A DNA stretch of 64,000 bases, taken from Alligator mississippiensis. Taxonomy: Eukaryota; Chordata; Crocodylia; Alligatoridae. The notes under the pieces were generated by a model. It was not told the origin of the DNA, did not search any database, and saw only the letters and a list, made by a program, of their open reading frames with translations. Location: the NCBI RefSeq assembly GCF_030867095.1, contig NC_081830.1:34083832-34147831 (forward strand), written 5' to 3'. The translations under genes and the position numbers were made by a program. Of this stretch, positions 44,101-53,800 are shown piece by piece; the stretch's first letter is position 1; each line of letters opens with the position of its first letter.

Positions 44101-44410
44101 CACACCCAGACCATCCCTGGTTACCCCTGGCATGCACACAATCCATCTGGGATCAGCAACTGTTCCAGTGGCTCCTGTTGCCACATATAAAACAAATGGA
44201 GTCATCATCAAACTTCCTTATCAGGATGTAAGCCTGCTCCATGTTTCTCTCTTACCTAAGTGCTTTGTTAGAACCCTTCTACCCTGCTGCAGTCTGGGAG
44301 AAGAAGGGGTCAGGTCCTTGGTGCTGGAGCTCCAACTGATGCTCTCCTCAAAGTTCCAAGTGTCCTCTCTCACAACCCTAATTTTCCTGAGCTTGGGCCA
44401 AATAAGCTAG
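41172..44410 (-). mobile_element. Long older CR1 LINE
   Basis: The 3' end (GATTCATAGATTCATAGATA, then TCTGGGTTGGAAGGGACC) is at 41176. Going 5' on the minus strand: ORF2 C-terminus (41263-41828), RT (42163-42671), linker (about 42733-43360) and endonuclease (43505-43990). The stretch 44000-44400 is probably ORF1 or 5' sequence, but this is uncertain. It has many frame breaks and no complete ORF. Its subfamily differs from the 20.6 and 54 kb copies. Confidence 0.9.
41263..43990 (-). pseudogene. CR1 ORF2, degraded but near full extent
   Basis: Endonuclease pieces are MGNKQEELALLLANKNFDLV, TETWWDPTHDWAV (about 43910-43945), YYRLPHQEDELDLEFSRQL and the GDFN-equivalent MSDLNYPDICW (about 43600). 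RT pieces are NVVHIFKKGRKEDPDNYILV (about 42560), AGRSCLTNLVSFYDQV, YLDFKKAFDMVSH (about 42310) and NWLRGRTQRVVVDGS. The C-terminal pieces are VRLQLEYCIQLW and SRFRLDIRKDFFTVRVARIW. Frameshifts and stops separate at least six open pieces. Confidence 0.88.
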
Positions 44411-44955
44411 GTCCATTTCCATAAAGTTTTATATCGTATGGATTTCCTCATCCAGAGTGGACACCGTTTGCTGATAGATCCACCTCTACTATAATGGCTT
44501 GACTGTATAATTTGCATTATCAGGATGTCAAATCATTTCACTTTTGATAATGCAACATACAGCCAGCCATGTCAAAGCCTCTGCCTCTGCCTCTCTCTCC
44601 CAGGTAGTGCCATCCTGGTAACTTTTCTTCCCAACTCCTTTGAAAATGTGCATACCATAACTTCATTATGGGTGAGCAATACTACCCATCTAATACTGGT
44701 CCCAAGCCTGGATAAAGGAGGAGTGTTAGTGTCAGGAAGGGCATCCAGCTGTAAACAATCCTATGCCAAATCATCATAATCCCATGTCAAAGCACACACT
44801 GTAATGAGAGCAAAAACTTATTCTAACAAAAGTTTGACCTTGACTTCTTTTTAGAGTAATTGAAAAAAATATATTGATAAGAAATTACATTCTGTGCATC
44901 TGAAAAAGTACAGCTGAATCTGTGGGCACAGTATGACTTTTGACAAAATAATCAA
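44411..44955. other. Intergenic, nothing recognised
   Basis: No gene or repeat family is seen. Confidence 0.35.
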
Positions 44956-44959
44956 TTTT

Positions 44960-45300
44960 CCAAGTAGCCTCTCTTCTTGTCACTTCTAAGTCTATAGCAT
45001 TGTTCTAAAGTCTTTTTACAATAAGTTTGATAGTGTTGATTAAGCCTCATCCACTTCTTCTTGACTTGCTGGACTATAATAAATCACCTGTATCTTCTTC
45101 CTTCTGAATCAGGGAACAAATGTATGAGTTTTTGACATACCACACAAAGCCACCATCTTTTCTTCCAACCCTGCCTCCCAAAAAGAATGCTCCCACCAAG
45201 TCTTTTTGATACCAATCAGGTCAGATTTCTTTTCACAGGCTGTGACTTCCAACTCATCATCATTGTTCCCCACACTTCCTACATTTGCCTACATACAATG
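44960..45300 (-). mobile_element. Ancient CR1-like endonuclease fragment
   Basis: On the minus strand, NNDDELEVTACEKKSDLIGI is followed by KKTWWEHSFWEAG and a YYSPASQEEVDEA stretch. These parallel ARSLGNKxxEL, ITETWWD and YYRPPxQEE of the CR1 endonuclease. The fragment is very diverged with several stops. Confidence 0.6.
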
Positions 45301-45304
45301 TATG

Positions 45305-45696
45305 TATGTAGAAGACAAAGGTTTAAAATGTGCACACAAGGATGGTACAGTCATAGCAGAGAAGCTGAAGGAATCATTTGCATTGGTTTCTACTACAGAA
45401 AGTACCAGAGAGATTTCCATGCTAGATCAATTCTAAATAAATCCAAAGAGAGATCCAATTGAAGTAACAATATAGAAGTTTTAAAAGCAAATCAGTAAAT
45501 TAAAACAGTAGCAAGTGACTGGGATCAAATAGTATTTACCTGAGAGTTCTGTAGGAATTCGAATGTGAAACTGCAGGATTGCTGTTCATAGCATGTCACC
45601 TATCATTACAAAAGGCCTCTGTGCCAGAAGAGCATTAGGTTGACAACAAAACACCTAACTTCATAAAGGCTCCAGAAGTGACTTTGGGAACTACAG
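45305..45696 (+). mobile_element. Old CR1 fragment (mid ORF2)
   Basis: This matches the CR1 at 17480-18500 in GACAAAGGTTTAA, ACAGTCATAGCAGAGAAGCT and AATCATTTGCATTGGT, and gives its uninterrupted sequence. It continues into the RT start (AGTGACTGGGATCAAATAGT, CCTGAGAGTTCTGTAGGAAT, CTTTGGGAACTACAGTCC). It stops at the transposon end at 45697. There is no open frame. Confidence 0.8.
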
Positions 45697-46217
45697 TCCA
45701 ATGTTCCCTCTAAGGAGTAGTGGTCCATGAATGCACCGCTTCAGTCCCACCTCCCCACTTTGGTGCTGTCTGCCGGTAAGTGCCCCGCAGTAAGTGTCCA
45801 GGTGGGAGTGGGCAGGGTTGGGTCCTATGTGGAGCACTGTGGGCTCCACCCACTACCCTTCTCCATGCTAACTGCTGCTCAGAGCAGCACAGTAGAGTGC
45901 TGTGGGGCAGCCATGCACCAGACACAATTAGTTGGCAGAACGGATGCTGTGGCCCAGCCATGGCCCAGATACAATCAGTTGATAGAACTGGAATGGAGGC
46001 ACCGGGGCCAGCATGGGACACTTACTGAAGGTAAGCTCCACAGTCCTCACACAGGGCAGGCAGCGGCTCCTCCACCAAGGCGAGGCAGGGATAGGGACGG
46101 GGCCTGGCGCGGTCTCTGGTCTCTGGGGAACTGCTCTGCTCCCCAGCCCTGATGTCATGTGCCTCCTTACTCCCCAAGGTGATGCAGGGGTGCAGAGCAG
46201 TTCCCTGGAACCGGCAA
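45697..46217 (+). mobile_element. DNA transposon end, family TGTTCCCTCTAAG, copy 1
   Basis: This begins TCCAATGTTCCCTCTAAGG, the mirror of the terminus at 48561. Its body parallels 47698-48060: GGACACTTAC before GGTAA, the paired GGCAGCGGCTCCTCC and GTGGCTTCTCCCC stretches, and the GAGGCAGGGATAGGGACGGG counterpart. It ends where the receptor fragment begins. It encodes no recognisable transposase, so it is a non-autonomous or truncated copy. Confidence 0.6.
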
Positions 46218-46580
46218 GTTCAGATCTTCACTGCAATGTTGAGAATCCCCTCTGAGCAGGGCTATCAGAAAGCCTTCCCCACCGCCATTCCTCACCTTAT
46301 TGTGGTCTCCCTGTTTCTTTCCACTGTCCTCATTCCCTACATGAAGCCCATCTCTGACTCCCCATCCCCTCTGGATATCCTGGCAACTGCCTCCATTGTT
46401 GAATCTAGTCATCTACAGCAAGAGGAAAAAGGAGATCCAAGCGGCCTTGAGGTAACCACGCCAAAGGCTGATCCAGCCCAAGAACAATGTGTTTATCTCT
46501 CTTTCATGACTTTGCTTTACTTTTATGTTTCTTTGATAATTGACTCATGAAATTATTGTTTTCATACTATAGCATCTAAC
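46218..46580 (+). pseudogene. OR14-like receptor, C-terminal fragment
   Basis: This starts abruptly at VQIFTAMLRIPSEQGYQKAF (end of TM5) and runs through IPHLIVVSLFLSTVLIPYMK (TM6) and PISDSPSPLDILATA. A small deletion there shifts the frame, and the TM7 motif PLMNPxIY is lost from the frame though its DNA remains (CTCCATTGTTGAATCTAGTC). The 3' flank (CTTTCATGACTTTGCTTTAC) matches that of the 19 kb pseudogene, its nearest relative here. TM1-TM5 are absent and the 5' junction abuts a DNA transposon end, so it is dead. Confidence 0.9.
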
Positions 46581-47299
46581 CTGCTTATAAAAATGAAGTT
46601 TGGTGGCTAAATTCTGTAGCATTGTAAGGACAATGACACTTACCTTGGGTCATTTTGTGTTAACACTCTTGAAATGGAAAAGTAATATTTCACGCAACAA
46701 TCTTACCTTCTTTGCACCACCTAAAATAAATCTTCCTAATTGCAAGTTGATGAAAAATTGTAGAATTTAGTTTACTTAATTTGGATGACAGCCTATACAG
46801 GCAAATATCCAGACGATGTGAAACTGGGACAACTGCAATCAATTATGAGGTTAGGAATAGAATTCTGATGATTTGGAAACACTGGGAAGCTGGGGTAGAA
46901 ATGACAAGATGAAGTCCAAGGAAATAATTGCAAGATACTGCACCTAGGGAAGAATAAAAAGCACAATGGCTTTGTGGGCTTTAGGTTGTCAACTGCTGTG
47001 GGGAAATCCAGACAAAACTGATAAGGTCAAAATGAAATATATCGGGACTATTCATTTTGTGAGAAAAATACAAGATTCTTGATTTGGGGATTGGGAAATG
47101 TTAATATCTGTAAATTTCTCCCATTATGGGATCATTGTTTCTGGTCATGGGAACATCCATGAAGAAAGTAAATTCAAAACAGCATAAATCTTTTAGCTGC
47201 TGAACCCCAACCAACCACAGGCACAAGTGGGAGCCCCCCGGGAAGGAAGTTAGTATGGATGATGAAAGAAGGATACATCTGGTCACATCAGGCTGTGGC
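46581..47299. other. Intergenic with a CR1 scrap
   Basis: 46790-47010 holds a diverged plus-strand CR1 RT piece (DDVKLGQLQ-like, near the FADDTKLG motif, then ACTGCACCTAGGGAAGAAT, the LHLG segment). The rest is unassigned. Confidence 0.55.
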
Positions 47300-47690
47300 A
47301 CCTATTCTGTTTTGATCAAGAGAAATCAGGTCTACATATCAGTTTCTGATCCCTTGATGCTCCTTGCGGAGCCTGTCTGCACTGTACATGGCATGAGTAT
47401 GGGCTGGGATGTATGCTGTATGAGGCATCTGTGTCAGGTCATCCCTGTGTACTAGATTATAGTCTGGATTGGGTCCACTGACCCACTCTAGATGCAAGAT
47501 CCCATGTACACAGTCAGTTTGATGTAAATGCCACATGCCGTATGCACTGCAGACTGGAACTGTGTGCTTTGTGTCACATATGCCCCAGACTGGCCCCACA
47601 CACTTTATGCTGTGCATGGTGCTGTGGTGGGTTTGTACTGTATATCATATGCAGAGATAGAGCTGTACACATGCTTCAAGCAGCATACCT
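47300..47690 (+). repeat. Unnamed interspersed repeat D, copy 2
   Basis: This is the paralogue of 32390-32815 with the same landmark order and strand. It ends just before the transposon end at 47698. Confidence 0.8.
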
Positions 47691-47697
47691 GGCCAAG

Positions 47698-48561
47698 GTT
47701 CCCTCTAAGCTGCGCACGTGGGCAGCCATGCAGTAACTTTTTAATGCCACACACCTTCCTGGAGAGGAGCTGGGCTGTGGCTTTCTGGAAACTTTGGGCG
47801 CTGCCCCCAGAGTGCAGCTTGGGGTGGAAGCACCAAGGCTGGCGCGGGACACTTACCAGCGGTAAATTACCTTGGGTGCATGGCGGCCACTCTGCTCCGC
47901 TCCACTCCACTCCACTCCTCATGGCGCCAGCATCCCCGTGGGGCAGGAGAGTGGTGTGGGGCAGGTAGTGGCTTCTCCCCGAGGCAAGGTAGGGGCTGGG
48001 ACAGAGCATGGGCTCCACTGGCTCCAGGCAACTGCTCCACCCCCGAACCCCTTTGGGCGAGCTTTGCTTAGTGAGTTATATTTCTTAAGTTGTCCTTTAA
48101 GTAATTTTGATGGAAAATTTCATTTTCTAAACTGATTTTTTCATATGGCTTTTAATGCCTTTTGAAACATGGGAATATTTTCAGCTCTCTTGAGGTTTGT
48201 CTGTATAGTAATCCCCCTTTGTCTCCTTGAACTCTTTTAAAAACTAAATGTAGCTTTAGCTCAACCATTTTCATAGAAATAACATCTAACACTTTTTTTA
48301 AACATTTCCACATTTGGAAGTCAGGTGGCACTCTGCACTTATCTTGACACTCTACACCAAGACATTTTAGAAAGTATTTCAGATGTAATTTGAAAGAAAA
48401 AATAGAAGCTTGTAGGCTTCTGTGTTATACTGTGGGGTGGACCGAAGCAGTATGCGTCAAAAGGGGGAGGCAAGACCAATTTGGGAACGGACCGAAGTGG
48501 CGCACTCACAGACTGAAGTGGTGCGCTCACAGATTGCTACACCTTAGAGGGAACATTGGAC
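47698..48561 (+). mobile_element. DNA transposon, family TGTTCCCTCTAAG, copy 2 with far end
   Basis: The left end is AAGGTTCCCTCTAAGCTGCG and the right end is CACCTTAGAGGGAACATTGG (48541-48560). The right end, read inverted, matches the left end of copy 1 for about 50 bp (GAATGCACCGCTTCAGTC versus GAGCGCACCACTTCAGTC). A short direct repeat of the GCGCACTCACAGA motif lies inside the right end. No transposase ORF is recognised. An alternative reading is one composite element from 45697 to 48561. Confidence 0.6.
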
Positions 48562-49060
48562 CGGGCCAGTTCACAAGTTCCATCGATTATAACCCTCTGG
48601 GATCAGCCTCTGAGCCAGTTGCCAACCCACCTCATTGTAGACTGGTCCAGGCCAGTACCCAACAGCTTAAATGAAAGAATCTCATGGGAAACAGTATCAA
48701 AGGCCTTTCTGAAGTCTAGGTATATGATGTCAACTTCATGTCCCATGTCTAGCTGGTTAGTTACCTGGTCATAAAAGAACACTGGGTTTGTTAGGCATGA
48801 CCTACCCTCAAGAAAGCCATGCTGGTTGATTCTTAATAACCCACCAGTTGCAAGCTTGTGTTTGATGGCCTCATTGACAATTTTTTCAATTTTTTTTTCC
48901 CAGGAATGAGGTCAGACTGACCGGTCTATAGTTTGCAGGGTTGTCCCTCTTCCCTTTCTTAAAGATGGGTACCACATTAGCCCTCTTCTAGTCATTCGGG
49001 ACCACGCCCAAGTTCCATGACTCTTAAAACAGCTTTGCCAGGGACCCTGCTATGAGCTCA
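48562..49060 (-). mobile_element. CR1 RT fragment
   Basis: On the plus strand this is the reverse complement of the CR1 RT: ATTATAACCCTCTGGGATCA, AAAGGCCTTTCTGAAGTCTA (LDFRKAF), GACCTACCCTCAAGAAAGCC, CTGACCGGTCTATAGTTTGC (NYRPVSL) and AAAGATGGGTACCACATTAG (VVPIFK). Its sequence resembles the copy at 45305 but lies on the opposite strand. It is broken. Confidence 0.88.
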
Positions 49061-49871
49061 GTCAGTTCAATGACAAAGTCAGCAGAGAAAGACCTTGGAG
49101 GTATCGGTGCTTTGGGGGATCTCGATTACTGGCTGGTGAAAAGGAGATTTGACAGATCAACTGGGCATGAGCAAAGAATCTTGGCAAGAGAAATTTAAAT
49201 ATGACACAAGATGAGGAAACTTCCACAAAGATAACTTTAGTAAGTTTGCTACATCAATGCAAGGTCTTGTCTCAGTAAGTTGCAGAGGAGATTTAGGAAT
49301 ATAAAAGTTGGAAAACCTGGCTGAACATTATGTATAATATTATACTAAATATTATGTATAATATATTTTAAGCTACAAGAATTAATGACAATTTTTTTCG
49401 TGGGTTTTTTCCTATTATTTCAGTTAAAGTTTACAGGTTATTGGGAGGTGGGTGAGGAATGGGACCTCCAGGGAATTAATCTTTTTATAGAATATTTTTG
49501 ATCTCACAAATTACATTTGTTTCTTTTAGCAGAAAATTTCCAGGTGAGACCAATTGAAAATGGTAGACTTTCAGATTTAAAAAAAAAGACAACCTGAGTG
49601 GTTGCTGGGTAAATATTTTTTTCAGTTTTTTTAATGAAATATCAAAATGTTATATTTTAGGTAAGGTCTTCTCAGGGAAAAATAATTTATTATAACCACA
49701 TTTTCCAAAGAGAAAAAAATAATGGAAAGTCTACTTTCTTACCATGAAATTTCACAATCAGATCAGGAGAATTCCTGATGGGAATATCAAAGCCACTGAG
49801 TTTGTTACTCTCCTCTTTACGACTGCCCTTGTTCCATCATATACAGCACTTGCACAATGCACTGGGAAGGA
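49061..49871 (+). pseudogene. 5' flank of a dead OR14 copy
   Basis: This is paralogous to 36655-37460 and runs in the same order down to GCACAATGCACTGGGAAGGA at 49852-49871, just before the expected ATG. The initiation codon and first codons are missing because an insertion of about 560 bp follows. Confidence 0.8.
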
Positions 49872-50433
49872 TGTGGCAGGCTGGCTGCTGGCAGCCTAGC
49901 TTGATGACTTTAGCTGGGTGACTCAGACCAACTGGTGGGGGCATGTTCCTTCCCCACCAATCAGGAGAAGGCAGGAAGAAGGCTTGCCCCACCCTGATCC
50001 AGGGGCAAGGTGAAGAAGAGGACCTGAAGGGGAACTAACCTCTCAGGCTTTCCCATTACTTTGCTTTCAATCTGGGGGTGGAACCTCCAGAAGGGATAAA
50101 AGCCAGTATGCCCAGCACGCTGGGTGGTTTTGACAAGGGATGATGAAGATGGGGTTGCAGATTGCTTGGGTTTACAGCTAATAAGAGTTACTGTCTTTAT
50201 GAACTTATATTTGTAAATAACATATATAAATATACGTACATGTTTTATACTGTATTGTAAAATTAAATCTGTAAATAGTTAAGTATCACTGGGTGTCCCT
50301 GGTCTGTGCTCTGCTCTGTAGGGAAGGGAGGTGAGCTAGCCTGAAACTAGACCATCATGCTTCCACAGCTCAATCACACCCACTAACATCCCTTCATTTG
50401 GAGAGCGGGGTACCAGCCGTGTACCACTTAGGC
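49872..50433 (+). mobile_element. Insertion in the receptor start, probably LTR-derived fossil
   Basis: This lies exactly between the receptor 5' flank and its codons for TTVTEFLLLGF. It starts TGTGGCAGGC and has a TATA-like GGGATAAAAGCC at about 50092. TTCCACA at 50361-50367 or CCCTTCA at about 50390-50396 could close an LTR, followed by primer-site-like sequence. Ends and target duplication are not settled. Confidence 0.4.
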
Positions 50434-50600
50434 TACACCACTGTAACTGAGTTCCTCCTCCTGGGCTTCTCTGACACTCAGGAGCTGCAAATCTTACACT
50501 TTGTCACCTTTCTAGCAGCATATTTGGCAGCCCTGGTGGGAAACTTCTGTGTTATTACTGCTGTAATTATGGCCCACCACCTCCACTACCACATGTACTA
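50434..50600 (+). pseudogene. OR14-like receptor, N-terminal fragment
   Basis: About 55 codons encode TTVTEFLLLGFSDTQELQIL, then HFVTFLAAYLAALVGNFCVI and HHLHYHMY, that is the N-terminus after the missing ATG, TM1 and the first intracellular loop. The match stops at the start of TM2, where an unrelated element begins at 50601 with TAGGGCTGTGCGAAA. With the flank at 49061-49871 this is a receptor copy broken by two insertions. The remainder of the gene does not reappear downstream of the second insertion. Confidence 0.9.
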
Positions 50601-51715
50601 GGGCTGTGCGAAACAGCACTGTTCCATTTTGACTTGTGTTTTGACATTTCAATGGAACAGCATTTCATTTTGAATTTAATTTTGACTCAAAACCACTGTT
50701 CCATTTCGTTTTGTCGAAACAGTTTAGTTGTTTCAATGCTGTTTCGATGTTTTGCCCATAGGCTATAATGGGGAAGCTCGAAACAGCCTATAACTTTATT
50801 ATTTCTGGGCCTGATTTGGATGAAACTTGCAGGAATGGTAGGCCCTTCTGAGGGAAGGAAGCCTGCCAAGTTTCATGGAGATATGTGCAGGGGTTTCAGG
50901 GAAACTGCACCTCAAATTCTTGAAAGCAAAAATGCATGTCACGTGTATGTGTTAAGCCACAGTGGGGTCAAAACTGCAGGGATGGTAGCCCTTGCTGAGG
51001 CCACAAAGCTTGCCAGATTTCAAGGAGATAGGTGCAGGAGTTTGGGGGAAGCTGCACCTCAAGCTGCAGACAAGCAAAATTAATGACATAGGTGACCCTG
51101 TGTGTGTTAAGGCGCAGCAGGGTGAAAACTGCAGCTTTCAAGGAGATAGGTTCAAGGGCTTCTGTGTTCTGGGGCCCTGCACCTCTGGCTGCTGACAGGC
51201 AAAACTCATGACATGGGTGCTTGTGGGACTGTATCTGTCTTGGGGCACAGTGGGGTGAAAACTGCAGACCTGCTAGGCTGTGCTGCAGCCACAAAGCCTG
51301 CCAGCTGTCAAGGAGATCGGTGCAGGGGGAGCCTGCATTCTGGGGCTCTGACCTCTAGCTGCTGACAGGAAAAACTTGTGACATGGGTGGGTGACACTGT
51401 GTGTGTGTGTTAAGGTGTCCCTTCACCCAATCAATGCCAAAGCAGAAAGCAGGGCAGTTCAAACAATGCTGCCGCCTTTGCAGTTTTTCCATCCCTCCCA
51501 CAGAGCACTGGGATTGGAAGGACCTCAGGGAAGGGTGACAGTCACAGGCCAGCTACACAGTCAATAACAAGAGCACTCCTCCCCCTGCTTCCCCCTCCCT
51601 CTCCTTACTTTAGTTTCTGTTTCCCTGCAGGCAAGCCCAGCTAGAGTTTTGAAACTAAAAAATTTTGAAATGTTTCGACTTGCTTCATTTCATTTCAAGG
51701 CTGTTTTGAAGCTCT
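50599..51715 (+). mobile_element. Non-autonomous element with 150-bp internal tandem repeats
   Basis: The left terminus is CTAGGGCTGTGCGAAACAGC, a type of end I associate with DNA transposon repeats of reptiles. The right side has GAAATGTTTCGACTTGCTTC and TTTCAAGGCTGTTTTGAAGC, an approximate inverted echo. Between about 50817 and 51420, four units of 133-165 bp begin AAAACTGCAG and contain TTTCAAGGAGATAGGTGCAG, CTGCACCTC and CATGACATGGGTG. A short (TG)n run lies at about 51398-51410. No ORF looks real. Confidence 0.65.
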
Positions 51716-52230
51716 CTGTTGGTACCAGGTACCAAAATATACCCTGCGGGAAAAAAGCAGGGCAGGGCACAGTCCCAGATCATGCCCTGAGGTAACTGGA
51801 GGCTCAGGTCCTCCACAGAGAAACTCTGGTAGCCAACCAGAGCATGTCTATGGCTGACGCTTTCCCTGGTGCTGAAGCACACTGCAGGCTGCAGTGACTG
51901 GGACCTGGGCTCCATTCCAGGTAAGTAGGTGGTGGGTGGGCTGGGGGAGAGGTGGGGACTATTGAGGTTGCAGGAGATCATGGGGGGGCAGCTTGGGAGG
52001 GGTGGGGCCCCCACCTGCTTCCCCCATGACTCCATCCCTCCTTGCTGGCTCCAGGTCCCTACTTGCTCCCCCACCTGGCTCCAGCCTCCAGCTTGCCCCT
52101 CCCCCCAGCCCAGCACCAGCACCAGCACCAGCACCAGCACCAGCACCAGCACCAGCACCAGCTTCCAGCTTCCAGCTCGCTCCCCCACCTGGCTTAAGCC
52201 TCCCACACCACCTGCAGTTTACCGGCAGCA
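51716..52230. other. GC-rich unassigned sequence with a hexanucleotide repeat
   Basis: About nine CAGCAC/ACCAGC units occupy 52108-52163, and neighbouring sequence is GGTGGG/CTCCCC-rich. Long ORFs here on both strands (Ala-Pro or Leu-Val strings) come from the repeat and are not genes. Confidence 0.6.
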
Positions 52231-52600
52231 GCAGTGGTACTCGGGGCCTCATGGCACAGTCCCTCTGTGGGGTATGCGGCAGTGGGGCTCAGCCCTGGCT
52301 GCCTGGCACCTGCGCTGCCACTGCTGCATTGCGCAGGTGTGGCCTAGCTTGGTAGGGCACTGCATGGCACCACGCACTGTTAGGCAGCTTGGGGCTGCTG
52401 GGGCTGTCATTATTCAGCCTGAGTGGTTCTGAGCTGCCTAACAGTGCACAGTACTGAACAGCGCCCTGCTGAGCCATGCCACACCCATGCAATGCAGCAG
52501 CAGCGCAGTGCAGGTGCCAGTCAGGTGGGGCCAAGCCCTGCTGCTCCCCCGCTGCCCTGTGCAATGCAGGGAGGTTGCGCCCTGAGCAGCCCTGATGGCT
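52230..52600. repeat. Long inverted repeat (snap-back)
   Basis: 52270-52397 faces 52430-52560 as imperfect inverted arms. Paired landmarks are GGCACCTGCGCTGCCACTGC with its counterpart in the right arm, CTGCTGCATTGC with GCAATGCAGCAG, and CACTGTTAGGCAGCT with AGCTGCCTAACAGTG. The loop is about 32 bp. Weaker pairing may extend to about 52215 and 52620. This form fits a fold-back MITE. Confidence 0.8.
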
Positions 52601-53800
52601 GCTGCTGGTGGTGGTGAGTGCAGGCCATGTGAGGAGGCCAGGGCTGGTGGGGGGGGGGGGGATGTGAGCCCTGCAGGGTAGGCAGTAGCCCCTGTAGGTG
52701 GGCTCTGGGCCCTGTGGGAAAGACTTGGGGGGCAGTCCATGTGCTGTGTGGGGGGTAGGAGACTCACACCTCCTAAGCAGCTCCCCACACACAGTCCCAC
52801 CCACAAACCCTCCACACCTACCGACACACTGAGCCACATCTCCCCACATCCCTCCACACGGACCCACATCCCCCATGCCCCTTCCCACCCCTCTCCTGCA
52901 AACCCTACATCCCCACATCACACACCCATCATGTGATAAGAAAACCAAAAGCAAACATCAAAACATATAGAGATTTAGAATTTGATTATGATGATAGTGA
53001 TACTCATAGGCTTCCAAATTACTTTAACATTGTAAATTCTAATATAGTAAAAGCCCTAGCACTTCCATCTGTGTGTCTTTCTGTCCATAATGCTCTGGGC
53101 CAACTGCACATGTGCTGCTCACAGGGAGGGTGGTGATTGGCCTGGAGTGTTAGAGACAATATATAGACAGACAGGATGAAGGGGAGGGGGAGGGAGAGAG
53201 GGCAGGGGTGGTCGGGGGCCAAGGAGCAGGGCAGATGGTCAGGTTGCGCAGTGTGAGGAGGTGGAGGTTCTGGGGTGCATGGCAGGATGTGCAGGGCGTG
53301 CAGAGGCACAAGGTGCTGCACTGCTCCACTATCAAAGCTATGGCAGTGAGACAGGGAGCAGAGGCTGAGCGTAGTCCACAGGTGCCACCGCCCGTTCCCC
53401 ACGAACAGACTGGGGGCCACATGCCTCACCAACTCCCTGGTGCTGCATCTCTGCAGGAGCCACCAGGCTCCAATGGTCCCATGGCTTGGCCCACCCAGTG
53501 CCCCCTTCATGGTGAACAGGGCCTTTGGGGCCCAGTGCCTCCTGCAGACCACAGTGTGGGGGAGGGAGGGGAATGGTCTGGAGCCAAAGCGGAGGGGAGG
53601 GAACTGGCCTGGAGCTGAAGCAGGGGAGGGGAACGGATCCAGAGCTGAAGGCAGGGAATGGGCCCTGACCCGAACCAGTGGTGGGGAAGAGGGGGGTGGT
53701 GGGGAAATGGGCTGGACAGTGTGGGGAGGGGGAAAGCAGACTTCTGTCCCCACTGGCTCATCATTCTCGACAGACAATTTGCTAGTATAGCAATAAAACA
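52601..53800. other. GC-rich, then AT-rich unassigned sequence
   Basis: There is a poly-G run at about 52650-52662 and C-rich ACCCACA/CCACAT sequence to 52925. 52930-53150 has AT-rich sequence ending CTTCCATCTGTGTGTCTTTC, like the (TCTG)n repeats common in intergenic DNA. 53160-53740 is GGGGAGGG-rich. A minus-strand 401-codon ORF (53019-54224) spans these unrelated segments and I judge it spurious. Confidence 0.45.

Noticed and set aside
51685-52355. ORFs with Leu-Val or Ala-Pro strings
   Set aside because: Both come from the CAGCAC hexanucleotide repeat read on opposite strands. No gene context is present.
52289-52954. A 221-codon Cys/Pro/His-rich minus-strand ORF
   Set aside because: It overlaps the long inverted repeat and C-rich low-complexity sequence. 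No recognisable domain is present.
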